Assembly: GCA_026400835.1 (NCBI GenBank)
Contig: JAPLOA010000035.1
Location: 186,001-250,000 of the forward strand
Reading direction: 5' to 3'
DNA from: Planctomycetales bacterium
GTDB lineage: Bacteria > Planctomycetota > Planctomycetia > Planctomycetales > Planctomycetaceae
DNA: 64,000 nucleotides
The position numbers were made by a program, and so were the translations under genes. Shown here piece by piece: positions 1-8,699 of the stretch (within the stretch, counting starts at the first letter, position 1; the number at the start of each line of letters is the position of its first letter). Below the pieces are notes generated by a model. That model searched no databases, was not told the origin of the DNA, and saw nothing but the letters and a program-made list of their open reading frames with translations.

Positions 1-492
1 TCGCCGAATAACAAATCGAAATCATCCAAAGACTCCAGCGGTCCGGAACGCCAGATCGTGTGCACCAATCGCAGGGCTCGCCACGAATACGATGTGCTGG
101 ATGAGATCGACTGCGGCATCGTGCTGACGGGCAGCGAAGTCAAAAGCATTCGTAACAACAAGATCACAATCGAAGAAGCTTACGCCCGCGTTGATGACCA
201 CGAAGTCTGGCTCGTTGATTGCGATATCGCCGAATACGCTCAGGCCAGCATCTACAACCATGCCCGCCAGCGAAAAAGAAAGCTGCTTCTGAATCGACGC
301 GAAATTCGCAAGTATGTCGAAGCCGCTGAAAGTGATGGACAAACACTCATACCCCTGGCGGTGTTCTTTCAGCGCGGGCTGGTGAAGATCCGACTGGGGC
401 TATGCAAAGGCCGCAAGCTTCACGACAAACGTCAGAAGCTTAAAGAACAGGATGCTCGAAAAGAAATGCGCGAAGCCAAAGCTCGCAGGTAA
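1..492 (+). CDS. smpB: SsrA-binding protein SmpB (5' end outside window)
   Basis: SmpB binds the tRNA-like domain of tmRNA and carries it to stalled ribosomes for trans-translation. The frame shows the family signature near its start (TNRRARHEY), then GIVLTGSEVKSIR, and the basic tail (GKKLHDKR-like GRKLHDKRQ, then a lysine/arginine-rich end). The frame is open back to base 1 with the serine- and lysine-rich lead typical of SmpB (SPNNKSKSSKDSSGPERQIV), so the GTG at 58 is an internal valine and the real start lies before the window. The tmRNA partner gene lies about 6.8 kb downstream on the same strand. Family assignment is firm; only the start is missing. Confidence 0.96.
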   Translation, partial: SPNNKSKSSKDSSGPERQIVCTNRRARHEYDVLDEIDCGIVLTGSEVKSIRNNKITIEEAYARVDDHEVWLVDCDIAEYAQASIYNHARQRKRKLLLNRREIRKYVEAAESDGQTLIPLAVFFQRGLVKIRLGLCKGRKLHDKRQKLKEQDARKEMREAKARR

Positions 493-696
493 TGCGTTGT
501 GGATCCAGAACGACATCGACTCTATAGAATAGCGTGAGAGTTTGCTTCCGAATCGACTTGAGTGCTACAACCGCTCACTCATCACATCTGGCCAATTTGT
601 CAATTTATGAGAGGTGTGTGCAGCGGAGCGAAACACACCAATGCGGATTCGTCGAAAGCCATGGTGCTACGGCGCAGAAACGCAGGAGATCATCAT

Positions 697-880
697 AACC
701 CGACGCGTGAGCGAGGGATTTTCCCAAACACTGCGTGAAACGCAGAAGCTCAATCCCTCGCTCACGCAGCGGGTTGGGATAGTCGCAAACGCGCAACTTC
801 AAGGCGAGTGAGCGAGGGATTGTTCTGAGGCGTTTGCGAAGTGTCTCCGTAAATCCCTCGCTCACGCTTCGAGTTGGGAT
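697..880. repeat. Four copies of a GTGAGCGAGGGATT palindrome unit
   Basis: The unit aacccgacgcgtgagcgaggg is seen at about 698-720, inverted at 752-775, direct again at 801-821 (diverged), and inverted at 852-875. The copies form two inverted pairs that can each fold into a hairpin. They sit between smpB and the convergent rRNA methyltransferase gene, so they may also act as a bidirectional transcript end, although no T-run follows. The rest of this 390-base intergenic stretch (493-696) holds nothing I recognise. The layout resembles REP/BIME elements. Confidence 0.75.
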
Positions 881-881
881 T

Positions 882-1706
882 TCAGTGCATCACACTCATG
901 TGCTGCCGTCGACATTCGTAAAGAACAATGCCAGCCGCGACGGCCGCGTTTAGTGACGCAACCCCACCCAGCATTGGAATGGCAACCGGAGCGCTCGCCT
1001 CAGCCAAGAGTTCCGGAGCAATTCCCGCAGATTCAGAACCAACAATCATCGCCTGAGCCCCGTGCATGTCGCAGTTCCAAAGCAGACTGTCAGACTTCTC
1101 TGAGGCGGCCAACACGTTCACCCCGTGCGTCTTCAACTCGCGCAGTGCCTTAAGAAGATCGGGGACTCGATAAATCGAAAGATGATTGACCGCTCCGGAA
1201 GAAGCACGGGCGACATGCGGGGTTACCGACACCTGAGCCCGCTCACCGATGATTACGCCGTCCACTTGTGACGCATCGCAACATCGAAGAATGGCTCCAA
1301 AATTGTGAGCATCCTGGAGGCGATCACAGACAACAAACAGCGGCGGCAGATTGCGTCCACCGGCGGATCGTTCTTCAGCTGATTGTCGGAGCAGTAGCTG
1401 CAGATCTTCGAACGTGCCGCAGGGGAATTCACCCATCCGAGCCAGAAAGCCCTGATGCTCTTCCGTGCGACATAATTCTGTGAGCCGAGAACCTGGTACC
1501 TCCTGAAGTCTCAGACGAACCGCCGAAGCCAGCCGGCCAGCCTCGTCAATGATCTCACGAGGCAAATCCTCGTCCAGGAGCAGCTCGACAACCGGCCAGC
1601 GGCCTGCTGTAAGGGTTTCCATGACGGCGTAACGCCCCCATAACCAGCTTCTTTGGTGACTTGCGGCGAGACTTCGGGACGTCTTTTTCTGTGAACTTCG
1701 ACTCAT
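882..1706 (-). CDS. TrmH/SpoU-family RNA 2'-O-ribose methyltransferase (RlmB-like)
   Basis: Members of this SPOUT family transfer a methyl group from S-adenosylmethionine to a ribose 2'-OH of rRNA or tRNA. The 274-residue protein has the substrate-binding N-terminal domain (about 20-100, starting with the typical [11 protein letters not shown]) and the trefoil-knot catalytic domain (about 120-270). All three SpoU motifs are seen: [19 protein letters not shown] with the conserved N and [10 protein letters not shown], and [22 protein letters not shown]. The length and N-terminal domain fit RlmB (23S G2251), but TrmH-type tRNA targets cannot be excluded. The gene converges with smpB. Confidence 0.88.
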   Translation of the reverse strand: MSRSSQKKTSRSLAASHQRSWLWGRYAVMETLTAGRWPVVELLLDEDLPREIIDEAGRLASAVRLRLQEVPGSRLTELCRTEEHQGFLARMGEFPCGTFEDLQLLLRQSAEERSAGGRNLPPLFVVCDRLQDAHNFGAILRCCDASQVDGVIIGERAQVSVTPHVARASSGAVNHLSIYRVPDLLKALRELKTHGVNVLAASEKSDSLLWNCDMHGAQAMIVGSESAGIAPELLAEASAPVAIPMLGGVASLNAAVAAGIVLYECRRQHMSVMH

Positions 1707-1973
1707 CTCCGGAGTCTAATGGCCAGAGGTCCGTGTGTGCCAGCGCCTTCCGGGAATCCTGACCCATCAGACGGGAATCCTCAAATCATGGCATTTCTTC
1801 GACTCCGCATCTCTGCGAGAATCCAGAGCGAAGCGGTTGATTCGAAGAATCTGGCAAGTCACACCACAGGAACTCCCCTTGGTTCAAGGCTCGAAATTCC
1901 CTATCGTCCGCGTCAAATTTTTGACACATTCTGTTCTTCAGGTTCCAGCGGTCTCAGCACCTCTGCCGATTTC

Positions 1974-2327
1974 ATGAAACGCACTCTGCTTAAATCCAAG
2001 ATTCATCGAGCCACCGTGACCGACGCCAGCCTGCATTACGAAGGCAGTGTGACGATCGATCCTCAGCTCATGGCAGCCGCCGACATTGTCGAATGGGAAC
2101 AGGTTGACGTTCTCGATATTAATAACGGCAATCGCCTGACCACTTATGCAATCAGTGGTGAACCCGGCTCCGGAGTCATCTGCCTCAACGGGGCCGCCGC
2201 GCGGCTGGTCCTGATCGGTGACCTCGTCATCATCTGCAGCTATGCTCAGTATTCAGAAGAAGAACAGCGCAAGCACGTTCCGAAGATTGTTCGAGTCGAC
2301 AAGAACAACCACATGATCGCGTCCTGA
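1974..2327 (+). CDS. panD: Aspartate 1-decarboxylase
   Basis: PanD makes beta-alanine from aspartate for pantothenate and coenzyme A synthesis. It is made as a proenzyme that cuts itself between Gly24 and Ser25 to form a pyruvoyl group. Starting at the ATG at 1974 the protein is 117 residues and puts the cleavage pair exactly at Gly24-Ser25 (HYEGSVTID), with the substrate-binding Lys9 and Tyr58-type region (LTTYAISG) in place. The open frame extends upstream to 1719, but that part has no family similarity, so I took the internal ATG. It stands alone, divergent from the methyltransferase gene. Confidence 0.95.
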   Translation: MKRTLLKSKIHRATVTDASLHYEGSVTIDPQLMAAADIVEWEQVDVLDINNGNRLTTYAISGEPGSGVICLNGAAARLVLIGDLVIICSYAQYSEEEQRKHVPKIVRVDKNNHMIAS

Positions 2328-2440
2328 ACTGTTCCGACCGTGAACTATCGGCCCCACATGACACCCCGCAGGAAATAACTTCCCCTCGCCGCGGAGCAAT
2401 CCCATCACTCCCATCATTCACATCACTCCCATCGCCACCC

Positions 2441-3061
2441 CTATTCCAAATCGAAATCCGCGAACGGCAACGTAGGCGAAGATCGTTCCGCCATTCCTTC
2501 CTTGAAATGACGACGACAGACGGAGACATAGCTTTCGTTGCCGCCGACTTTAATCTGCTCCCCGGAACGAAGCGGCTTCCCGTCGCCATCAATCCGCAGC
2601 ACCATGGTCGCCTTACGACCACAGTGACACACGGTTTTGATTTCCGACAAGACATCGGCCCACGCCAACAGGTACTGACTGCCTTCGAAGAGCTGTCCCT
2701 GGAAATCGGTTCGCAGTCCGTACGCCAGCACCGGGATTCCTTCCAGATCGGCGATTTCGCCCAGGTCAAAAACCTGTCGCTGAGTCAAAAACTGAGCTTC
2801 ATCGACAAACACACACGCCAGCGTCTCTTCCGCATGATGCTTTCGAAAAATCTCCAGCAGCGAATCGGTCAGCGAAAACGCAATCGCGTCGGCTTTGAGC
2901 CCAATCCGTGATGCAATCTTTCCGATGCCGTCGCGCACGTTGAGTTGCGGGGTCAGCAGCATCGGACGCATCCCGCGTTCCTGATAGTTCCAGGCCGCCT
3001 GAAGCAGAGTCGTCGACTTGCCGGCGTTCATCGCCGAATAATAAAAATACAGCTTCGCCAT
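2441..3061 (-). CDS. tdk: Thymidine kinase
   Basis: Type II thymidine kinase phosphorylates thymidine with ATP in the dTTP salvage pathway. From the ATG at 3061 the protein has 206 residues, begins [17 protein letters not shown] (P-loop at residues 9-17), carries the catalytic glutamate in VFVDEAQFL, and has the C-terminal zinc site (CHCGRKA and a later CRRHF) of the TK1-like class. The frame reaches upstream to 3097, but MAKLYF is the family's usual start. The neighbouring YjbQ gene ends 16 bases upstream on the same strand, so the two are probably co-transcribed. Confidence 0.95.
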   Translation of the reverse strand: MAKLYFYYSAMNAGKSTTLLQAAWNYQERGMRPMLLTPQLNVRDGIGKIASRIGLKADAIAFSLTDSLLEIFRKHHAEETLACVFVDEAQFLTQRQVFDLGEIADLEGIPVLAYGLRTDFQGQLFEGSQYLLAWADVLSEIKTVCHCGRKATMVLRIDGDGKPLRSGEQIKVGGNESYVSVCRRHFKEGMAERSSPTLPFADFDLE

Positions 3062-3077
3062 GACGGCTCCGGAATCC

Positions 3078-3530
3078 TCAAATAGTCGCTGGCTCAAACT
3101 GTCCTTGAATCGTGACGATCAAATGACGGCGTCCACCGCTGTTACGATGTTCGCACAAATAAATCCCCTGCCAGGTTCCGGTCATCAGCCGTCCGTTCGA
3201 GATCGGAATTGACAACGAAGGTCCCGTCAACGTGGCCTTCACATGCGCCGGCATGTCGTCGGCTCCTTCGCACGTATGCCGATACGGCCAGGATTCCGGA
3301 ACTAAACGATCAAGAGCCATCCCCATATCGATCGGCACATCCGGGTCCGCGTTCTCATTGATCGTCAATGAGGCCGACGTATGCTGAATAAACACGTGGA
3401 TCAGCCCCATTCGGCATCTTCGCAAATGTGGCAACTCACGCAAAACATGCGAAGTGATCAAATGACACCCGCGAGGAAACGCTGGCAGGACAATCTCGGT
3501 CTGGAACCACTCGTTGTTTGGCATCGACAT
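3078..3530 (-). CDS. YjbQ family (UPF0047) protein
   Basis: YjbQ-family proteins are small beta-barrel proteins; some have weak thiamin-phosphate synthase activity, but the physiological role is unknown. The family core is clear: a lead [19 protein letters not shown], the [23 protein letters not shown] block, [34 protein letters not shown] and the end [10 protein letters not shown]. The two histidines (HTSAS, HVKA) thought to bind metal are present. I chose the ATG at 3530 because the family start is close to the WFQ motif; the ATG at 3524 is equally possible. It lies between DUF1800 and tdk on the same strand. Confidence 0.88.
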   Translation of the reverse strand: MSMPNNEWFQTEIVLPAFPRGCHLITSHVLRELPHLRRCRMGLIHVFIQHTSASLTINENADPDVPIDMGMALDRLVPESWPYRHTCEGADDMPAHVKATLTGPSLSIPISNGRLMTGTWQGIYLCEHRNSGGRRHLIVTIQGQFEPATI

Positions 3531-3557
3531 TTTGGCTCTGGTGATCTTTCTCAGCAC

Positions 3558-4907
3558 TCAACACAACTGGAACTCTGGAAGAGTGCACAACGCGTGCAAC
3601 CCTTCGGTCAATGCAGAGGACGTGCCCGGCTTCATCAACGCTTCAACACGCTCCCGCGCGGCGTCGGGAATACGGACAGCAAACAACAATGTTTCGAAGT
3701 AGTCAATCAACGTGCGGGAGTTCGTGAGTTTTAGCGTTGCCAGGTATTCTCGCAGCGACTCTTTTCCGAAACGAGTTTTCTCGTTGGTAATCAACAGATG
3801 AACAAGATTCGATCGCCCCAGCAGCGTTGAAGAATTGATCCAGGTGCGTCCGCCGTCCCAACCCTTTACGCTTGGCGGGTACAGCAGACCCTGTCCGAGC
3901 GTTTGCATTGAAGAAGCCAGCTCAAACGAGTTCGTTGAACCCTCAAGGCATCTTAACAGCCCGATTGCCAACTCGACCGGCGACCGAACTTTGCGGCCCA
4001 CGGAGTGCTCTGAATAAAATAGATTACTGGTGAGAATTCTTTTCAGCACAGGCTGAATCATCATCCCGGATTCACGCATAAGACTCGCAAGCGGCGTAAT
4101 CAGTGCCATGTCCGGGGCTGGCTCATCCATCACAAAGAAACGAATCAGCTTGGAAACGATAAACTCGGGCGCCGACTTTTGCTCCAGCACAATCCGCACG
4201 CCGTCTTCACCGCCAAACTCACCGTTTTGCCCCAGAATCGACTTCGTCCCCGTGTCGTGCTGATAACGATTGAAACGAAATTCGCCGCGCCGAATCTCCC
4301 AGCCGGTAAAGCACCGCGCCAATTCGCGAATATCGTTTTCCGAGTACTGTCCTTCACCGAGGCAGAACAGTTCCATGATCTCGCGAGCATAATTTTCGTT
4401 GGGATGAGCTTTTCGGTTTGTCGCTGAGTCCAGGTAAATCAACATCGCCGGATCTCGAGAAATCTCCAGCAGCAGCGCGGAGAAATCGCCGAACGCGAGT
4501 GATCGCAGGAGCTCATTCTGCGTCAGCATCAGGGCGGGATCTGTAACCTTATCCGCACCGGTGGCAAAGTGCCCGTGCCAGAACAGTGTGGTCTTCTCTT
4601 TAAGCTGAGTACTCGTGCTGAGCATTCGGTAAGCCCACCACGCAGAAAGCTGCTGTACATTTCCCGTGGCGATCGCGGAATTCGCAAGCGACTTCATGTC
4701 TCGCAGAAAGTCTTCGGATTCTGTAGCCGCCAGTAAGCCGTCAACGACCTGAACGGGAGTCTTGCTGACCGCAGCGGTCAGTTCTTCCTGAGTCGCCCCG
4801 AAGCCTGCGCGACGAAACAGATGCGAAGCGGTCCGTAGATTCCATGCGGACTCTTCGTCAGGCTTGAATTCGGCCCAAGCCCACTCCGGGTCAATCATTG
4901 TCTCCAT
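3558..4907 (-). CDS. DUF1800 domain protein
   Basis: The 449-residue protein matches the DUF1800 family (PF08811) along its whole length: an N-terminal block with HLFRRAGFGAT, then LFWHGHFATG, the NENYAREIMELFCLGEG signature, the ARCFTGW motif, FRFNRYQHDTGTKSILG, and PPSVKGWDGGRTWINSSTLLGRSN near residue 350. The biochemical role of the family is unknown. In planctomycetes DUF1800 genes are commonly followed by a DUF1501 gene; here the next gene is YjbQ, so the usual partner is absent. No clear signal peptide is seen. The start at 4907 gives METMIDPEW; an ATG four codons in is also possible. Confidence 0.88.
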   Translation of the reverse strand: METMIDPEWAWAEFKPDEESAWNLRTASHLFRRAGFGATQEELTAAVSKTPVQVVDGLLAATESEDFLRDMKSLANSAIATGNVQQLSAWWAYRMLSTSTQLKEKTTLFWHGHFATGADKVTDPALMLTQNELLRSLAFGDFSALLLEISRDPAMLIYLDSATNRKAHPNENYAREIMELFCLGEGQYSENDIRELARCFTGWEIRRGEFRFNRYQHDTGTKSILGQNGEFGGEDGVRIVLEQKSAPEFIVSKLIRFFVMDEPAPDMALITPLASLMRESGMMIQPVLKRILTSNLFYSEHSVGRKVRSPVELAIGLLRCLEGSTNSFELASSMQTLGQGLLYPPSVKGWDGGRTWINSSTLLGRSNLVHLLITNEKTRFGKESLREYLATLKLTNSRTLIDYFETLLFAVRIPDAARERVEALMKPGTSSALTEGLHALCTLPEFQLC

Positions 4908-5217
4908 TGCCAGAACTCCTGAACACTATGAAAATCTGCGGCGACTTTGAGCTCCGTCCGCAGAGGTCAGGGTGGCATTCTAGAGTCTGTCTGTTTGTTT
5001 TGCTCGCGCGTCTGATGGATTTGTAAATCATCTGAATTCTGCCGAAATGAGTTCACAAAATCTCTCACACCGCGCTAGCTTATTCTTCGGGCGGCATAAA
5101 TTGAGTTCGAGAGTTCGTGAGATGTATTCTTCAGATCATTACCTCAATCTTCGTCGCTCACAAAACAGCGTCACAGCGATACTGAAGCAGCTCCACTGCA
5201 GGGACGACTCAGCTCCA
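4908..5217. other. Intergenic stretch, nothing recognised
   Basis: This 310-base gap separates two minus-strand genes. It is likely to hold the promoter of the DUF1800 gene near its left end. I see no RNA gene, hairpin with T-run, or repeat. The plus-strand open frame that starts at 5047 has no family resemblance and runs antisense into the next gene. Confidence 0.5.
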
Positions 5218-5757
5218 TTATTGAGCTGCCAGAATACCCAATTCTTCTCCGGTGACCGGATTCAGTCGATGCACTTCGGAAAGCTTCCAGGTGCTTCCGC
5301 GGTTGACCCAGCGGGTCTTCCATCGAGTCGACGCGTGGTACGGAGTGTTGGCCTGCCTGACGGTCATGGTTCCATTGGCTCGAAGTTCCGCATCGGCGGA
5401 CTGTCCATCGTCTGAAACCGTGATCTTAAGATCCTGCAGGTGGAATCCTTTATCGAGGATCACAAGCTTCAGCCCTTGTTCTGCAGTTTCGCGAAGCTTT
5501 GGGGAACCATCATCGATATGTTCGCTGATCGCCGACAGGTTCTCAGACTTGAAGTTATCCAGCAGGCTTCCCAGTCGGCCTTCGACATGTTCCGAAGGTG
5601 TTACGATCCACGCCTCCAAAAAATACAGTCCGACTGCCATTCCGAGGAAGGCAACGGCAAGCAGGCGCGCTCGGCTTTCTGCCAGAATGAGTAACACAGC
5701 GGCTACTCCCGACAAAATCATGATCAGTGGCCACGGGTTTTCAGTAATCCACGGCAT
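5218..5757 (-). CDS. Membrane-anchored hypothetical protein, NTF2-like C-terminal part
   Basis: The 179-residue product begins with two predicted membrane segments (about 9-27 and 31-50, rich in Leu, Ile, Val and Ala), followed by a soluble domain of about 125 residues. The soluble part (LDNFKSENLSAISEHI ... WVNRGSTWKLSEVHRLNP) has the helix-then-sheet pattern and the closing W-K-L-S-E strand seen in SnoaL/NTF2-like folds. That reading is an inference from pattern, not from a recognised family. The gene is 35 bases downstream of the peptidase-like gene on the same strand, so they may form an operon. Confidence 0.65.
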   Translation of the reverse strand: MPWITENPWPLIMILSGVAAVLLILAESRARLLAVAFLGMAVGLYFLEAWIVTPSEHVEGRLGSLLDNFKSENLSAISEHIDDGSPKLRETAEQGLKLVILDKGFHLQDLKITVSDDGQSADAELRANGTMTVRQANTPYHASTRWKTRWVNRGSTWKLSEVHRLNPVTGEELGILAAQ

Positions 5758-5792
5758 ACAGACCTCCCGAAGTTTCTTTGAGCCCCATTTAG

Positions 5793-6950
5793 CTATCGCG
5801 CTGGACGAAGACGCCGAACAAACGAGACAGTCTCACGTTCAATTTCGTCTGGCGATTTTCCGAACGCTTCCTGAAATTCCGCAACTCGTTCCTCGGGCGA
5901 CACTCTCTGTAACGGTTTTCTCTGAGAAATCTTCGTCAGATATTTCTTCATGCCGTCTTTTTGCTGGCGAAATAAGTAGCTGGTCAACCCCCAGCTTTCG
6001 GCATAAGCAGTCGCCATGCTGTCGGCGTTCAAGAATGCTTTGTCGTCCGCCAGAAGATCTCGTAATGGAATCTCGGTCGCACCGTTTTCCGAATCCCGGA
6101 CGAAGACCGGGTGATGGCGACCGCTCACGAGGCCGGGGCGTGTCCAAAGGTTTGCTGATCGAGGTGCGATTGGTTCGAAATACAGAGCCAGCCCTTCCGA
6201 CAGCCAAACGGGATTGTCAGCCATGCGAACCTGCAGGCCTGTATTGAAGCTCAGTTGATGAATCGCTTCATGAACCATCGTAGCCACCTGCAACGGCTGA
6301 TCAGACAAGCGTTTTCGAATGGCTGTTGAAGAACGCAGACTGCGATCGCGGGTAAGATCCATCAGCAGCATCTGGTTATCACGCAGCGAGTAATACCCCG
6401 GAGTATCCTCAAACGATGTTTCCGGATGCTGAGCTGCAGCGAATTCTTTGAACTCCGCTTCTGACTGCAAAATGATGACCGGCAGTCTTCCTGCAGGCTG
6501 GCGAACAGCAATTTCCTGATCGTTCATAAACTCGAAATACTGGTCGAAGACTTTCTCCAGCAGCTTGCCAACAAACTCAGCATACTCCTCCGCCGAGTTC
6601 GAGCAGATGACGTAATGATCCGTCTGATGGATCTCAAAACCGGCCTGAACCTGCGACAGCAGATCATTCCCCAGTTCATCATTCGACATTGCCGAGAATG
6701 GCACATCCGAAGGCGTCTTTGACTCAATCACCGCGGGAGTCAATTGTCGAATTCGACCATTGCGTTCCTCCAACAACACGCCACCATCCTGAGCCTCAAC
6801 AAGGACCTGGCCGGAGACTTCGAGCGGCCCACTGGGTCCCTTGATCACAAGTTGAGTAACGAGGCCTGAGGACTTCGGTTCATCAGAAAAACCCGCCTCG
6901 TTGCCGGTGACGAGTAATACAACAGTGATGAACAGTCCCCGAACATTCAT
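5793..6950 (-). CDS. Secreted gluzincin-type peptidase-like protein
   Basis: From the ATG at 6950 the protein has 385 residues with a signal peptide (MNVRGLFITVVLLVTGNEAG). A zinc-binding HEAIH sits in MVHEAIHQLSFNTG, followed 20-30 residues later by WLSEGLALYFE, whose glutamate would be the third zinc ligand of a gluzincin. This is the arrangement of the DUF1570 family of planctomycete secreted putative metalloproteases. The frame is open up to 7127, but the upstream 59 residues are basic and unlike a protein lead, so I placed the start at the signal peptide. Substrate unknown. Confidence 0.75.
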   Translation of the reverse strand: MNVRGLFITVVLLVTGNEAGFSDEPKSSGLVTQLVIKGPSGPLEVSGQVLVEAQDGGVLLEERNGRIRQLTPAVIESKTPSDVPFSAMSNDELGNDLLSQVQAGFEIHQTDHYVICSNSAEEYAEFVGKLLEKVFDQYFEFMNDQEIAVRQPAGRLPVIILQSEAEFKEFAAAQHPETSFEDTPGYYSLRDNQMLLMDLTRDRSLRSSTAIRKRLSDQPLQVATMVHEAIHQLSFNTGLQVRMADNPVWLSEGLALYFEPIAPRSANLWTRPGLVSGRHHPVFVRDSENGATEIPLRDLLADDKAFLNADSMATAYAESWGLTSYLFRQQKDGMKKYLTKISQRKPLQRVSPEERVAEFQEAFGKSPDEIERETVSFVRRLRPAR

Positions 6951-7288
6951 ACACAAAGAATCCCCTTGAACGCCACGAATACATCTGTGGCGCACAATGA
7001 CGACTAAATCCTGAACCCGCAAGCGGAGAGTCATTCCGCGATGGAAAGCGAGGCTTCCAATAGCGGAATGGCGAAGCTGGATGACTCGCGCGAATTTCCG
7101 ATCCGACTCTCCATGACCATGTGTCATCGGTATTTGAAGCGAATGCAGCTCGAATCGACCGAAACGATGCTGTGAAAGTGCGTAAAATCGCCAACGTCGG
7201 CTGAATTCTCAACACCACCTATTCATTCCTGCAGAGAGATGGATAGAATGCCGACTGATAGTGAATGCCGGGCTGACCGGCGAAAACC
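6951..7288. other. Intergenic region between peptidase gene and ssrA
   Basis: About 340 bases separate the start of the minus-strand peptidase gene from the mature 5' end of tmRNA. It must contain the divergent promoters of both. A TAGAAT at about 7243-7248 could be a -10 box for a precursor tmRNA, but I could not place a convincing -35 element, so no promoter is called. Confidence 0.4.
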
Positions 7289-7641
7289 GGGGGCGATCGG
7301 ATTTGACTGGGTTTTCGTCAATCAGGGTGGCGTGCCGAGGTTGATCAGCTGGCCTCGTAAAAAGCCGATCACCAATAACTGCAAAACCGCAGTTCTCTCT
7401 CGCAGCTTAGAGATAAGCTACGCTGACCTAAGGATCCCCGCCTAAGGAGCCGACCGTCAGTTGCAAATTTGGGCTGGCATCAGTTCAACCGTCCGTTACG
7501 GCTGATGCGAGATTTGTGATGGACTGGTGCGGGATGGTCTTGTTCGCTGAACCTCTCCCGCACGACTTAATCAACGAACTACGCACGTAGAGGCTTTGGT
7601 TGTGGGACAACAGGACGGGGGTTCAATTCCCCCCGCCTCCA
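7289..7641 (+). ncRNA. ssrA: Transfer-messenger RNA (tmRNA)
   Basis: tmRNA frees stalled ribosomes and adds a degradation tag. The 5' end GGGGGCG (7289-7295) pairs with the 3' strand CGCCTCC (7634-7640) as the acceptor stem, with one G-U pair as in other tmRNAs. The hallmark TGCCGAGG...GGCCTCGTAAAAAGCC lies at 7333-7366. The resume codon GCA at 7381 opens the tag frame A-K-P-Q-F-S-L-A-A followed by TAG (7408-7410). The T arm is GGGGG-TTCAATT-CCCCC (7617-7633). The base after the discriminator A is TGA, so CCA is not encoded. Length is about 353 bases, a one-piece tmRNA. A terminator follows directly. Confidence 0.96.
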
Positions 7642-8670
7642 TGAGTCGTCAGGTGAGTCACCTGACGACTCTTTTTGTTTGTCTGTGTCACAAAGTGACG
7701 AACAGCAAGGCTTTGCGTCGACGCCAACTTCATCGTTGTGTTGCCGCTCCATGACAGGCAAAGTCAGCGTTTGCCCCTCAAAGTCGCCCGGAATGCTGAC
7801 AATGTGCTGACAAGGGTTCGGCAGATTCGCAACCGCCTTCGCCTGGTCATGAATGCCGATGTGGGTATACCGCATAGTCATGTTGACGTCGGAATGCCTT
7901 GCCAGTTCTTTGGCTTCTGGCAATGTGGCACCATTCCTCAACAGTCCGGTGATGAAACTGTGCCGCCCGGCGGCATGAAAGTCGGCGACACCTTCTGGCG
8001 TGATATACGGAATCCCGGCTATTTCCAGATCCTTCTGGACCATCAGCCACGTTCTGCGTTTGGCCAGTTTTGGAAACAAAAACGTATCTGGCGCGATTTC
8101 TTTGAGCCAGTCTCGCAACATGGTCACCAGCTCCGGATGTAGCGGCAGAACATCCAGTTTTCGGTGCTTGGAGTTTCGAGCCTCGATCGTGACTGTGGCC
8201 GGTGTTCCTTTCAGGTTGAAACTCCTCGAAGTCAGACTGGCAATTTCACTGCGTCTCAGGCCCGTCATAAATGAGAGCGTGTAAATCATCGCTCTTTGTG
8301 CTCCACTGTAACACTGGATTGACTCGTTGCTTGTTTCAGCCGCATTGAGCAGTCTGGAAAACTCTTCTATGTTGAGGGCGCGTCGCTTTCGACGGACATC
8401 AGTCTGGCAATTGCGACGGTGTAACCCGGACACGGGATTCGATGCCAGTCGCTTTTTTGTGCAGAGCCATGTGCAAAATTGTTCGAACGCCTGCACGTAG
8501 TGATTGTACGTTCGGTGTCCAAGATCTTCCTCGTCAGAAAGTTCTCCGAGGAAAAACTCCACAGCATCGGCCGAAATGTCCCCAAGCTTTTTGAAGCTGC
8601 AACCTTCCACGACGCGCCGTATCAAATGGTACTGTTGCGAGTCCACGAAACCGCCTCCATTTTTAGCCAC
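7579..8670 (-). CDS. Tyrosine recombinase/integrase, probably N-terminally truncated
   Basis: The protein (up to 363 residues) is a phage-type integrase. The catalytic set is complete: Arg in TGLRRSEIASL, Lys in NSKHRKLDVLPL, His-x-x-Arg in DFHAAGRHSFITG, His in LARHSDVNMT and the nucleophile Tyr in MRYTHIG. The start is a GTG at 8670, with an in-frame stop 13 codons upstream. Only the end of a core-binding SAM-like domain (about 10-85) precedes the catalytic domain, and the usual N-terminal arm-binding region is missing, so the gene is probably decayed at its 5' end. The last residues (WRRGELNPRP onward) are antisense tmRNA, so the ancestral stop may have been elsewhere. Confidence 0.85.
   Translation of the reverse strand: MAKNGGGFVDSQQYHLIRRVVEGCSFKKLGDISADAVEFFLGELSDEEDLGHRTYNHYVQAFEQFCTWLCTKKRLASNPVSGLHRRNCQTDVRRKRRALNIEEFSRLLNAAETSNESIQCYSGAQRAMIYTLSFMTGLRRSEIASLTSRSFNLKGTPATVTIEARNSKHRKLDVLPLHPELVTMLRDWLKEIAPDTFLFPKLAKRRTWLMVQKDLEIAGIPYITPEGVADFHAAGRHSFITGLLRNGATLPEAKELARHSDVNMTMRYTHIGIHDQAKAVANLPNPCQHIVSIPGDFEGQTLTLPVMERQHNDEVGVDAKPCCSSLCDTDKQKESSGDSPDDSWRRGELNPRPVVPQPKPLRA
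7600..7641 (+). other. Probable integration (att) site in ssrA 3' end
   Basis: The T arm and acceptor end of ssrA are a frequent target of tyrosine recombinases. Here a recombinase gene lies immediately downstream in convergent orientation and its frame ends inside the tmRNA. This is the layout expected if an element inserted at this site. I looked for a second copy of the tmRNA 3' end further right and did not find one, so the far att site is either lost or outside the window. The exact crossover cannot be set from one copy. Confidence 0.5.
7643..7680 (+). terminator. Rho-independent terminator of ssrA
   Basis: A near-perfect hairpin with arms GAGTCGTCAGGTGA (7643-7656) and its complement (7658-7671) is followed by CTTTTTGTTT. 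The stem can reach 12-14 base pairs. It begins two bases after the mature tmRNA end, so it fits ssrA termination. The same bases are read in antisense by the 3' end of the recombinase frame. Confidence 0.9.
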
Positions 8671-8699
8671 GTTATGAGAAATCGTAACGTGGCTTTTTT
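8666..8699 (+). terminator. Hairpin with T-run, plus strand
   Basis: Arms GCCACGTTA (8666-8674) and TAACGTGGC (8685-8693) enclose a 10-base loop and are followed by TTTTTT. It overlaps the putative start of the recombinase gene on the other strand, which suggests this junction is not the original 5' end of that gene. No plus-strand gene clearly leads into it. Confidence 0.6.

Noticed and set aside
58-60. GTG at 58 as the start of smpB
   Set aside because: The frame is open to the window edge, and the residues before it are the normal SmpB lead.
5047-6247. Plus-strand open frames over the two minus-strand genes (5047-5415, 5252-6247)
   Set aside because: They have no family signature, and the minus-strand frames carry a signal peptide, membrane helices and a zinc-protease motif.
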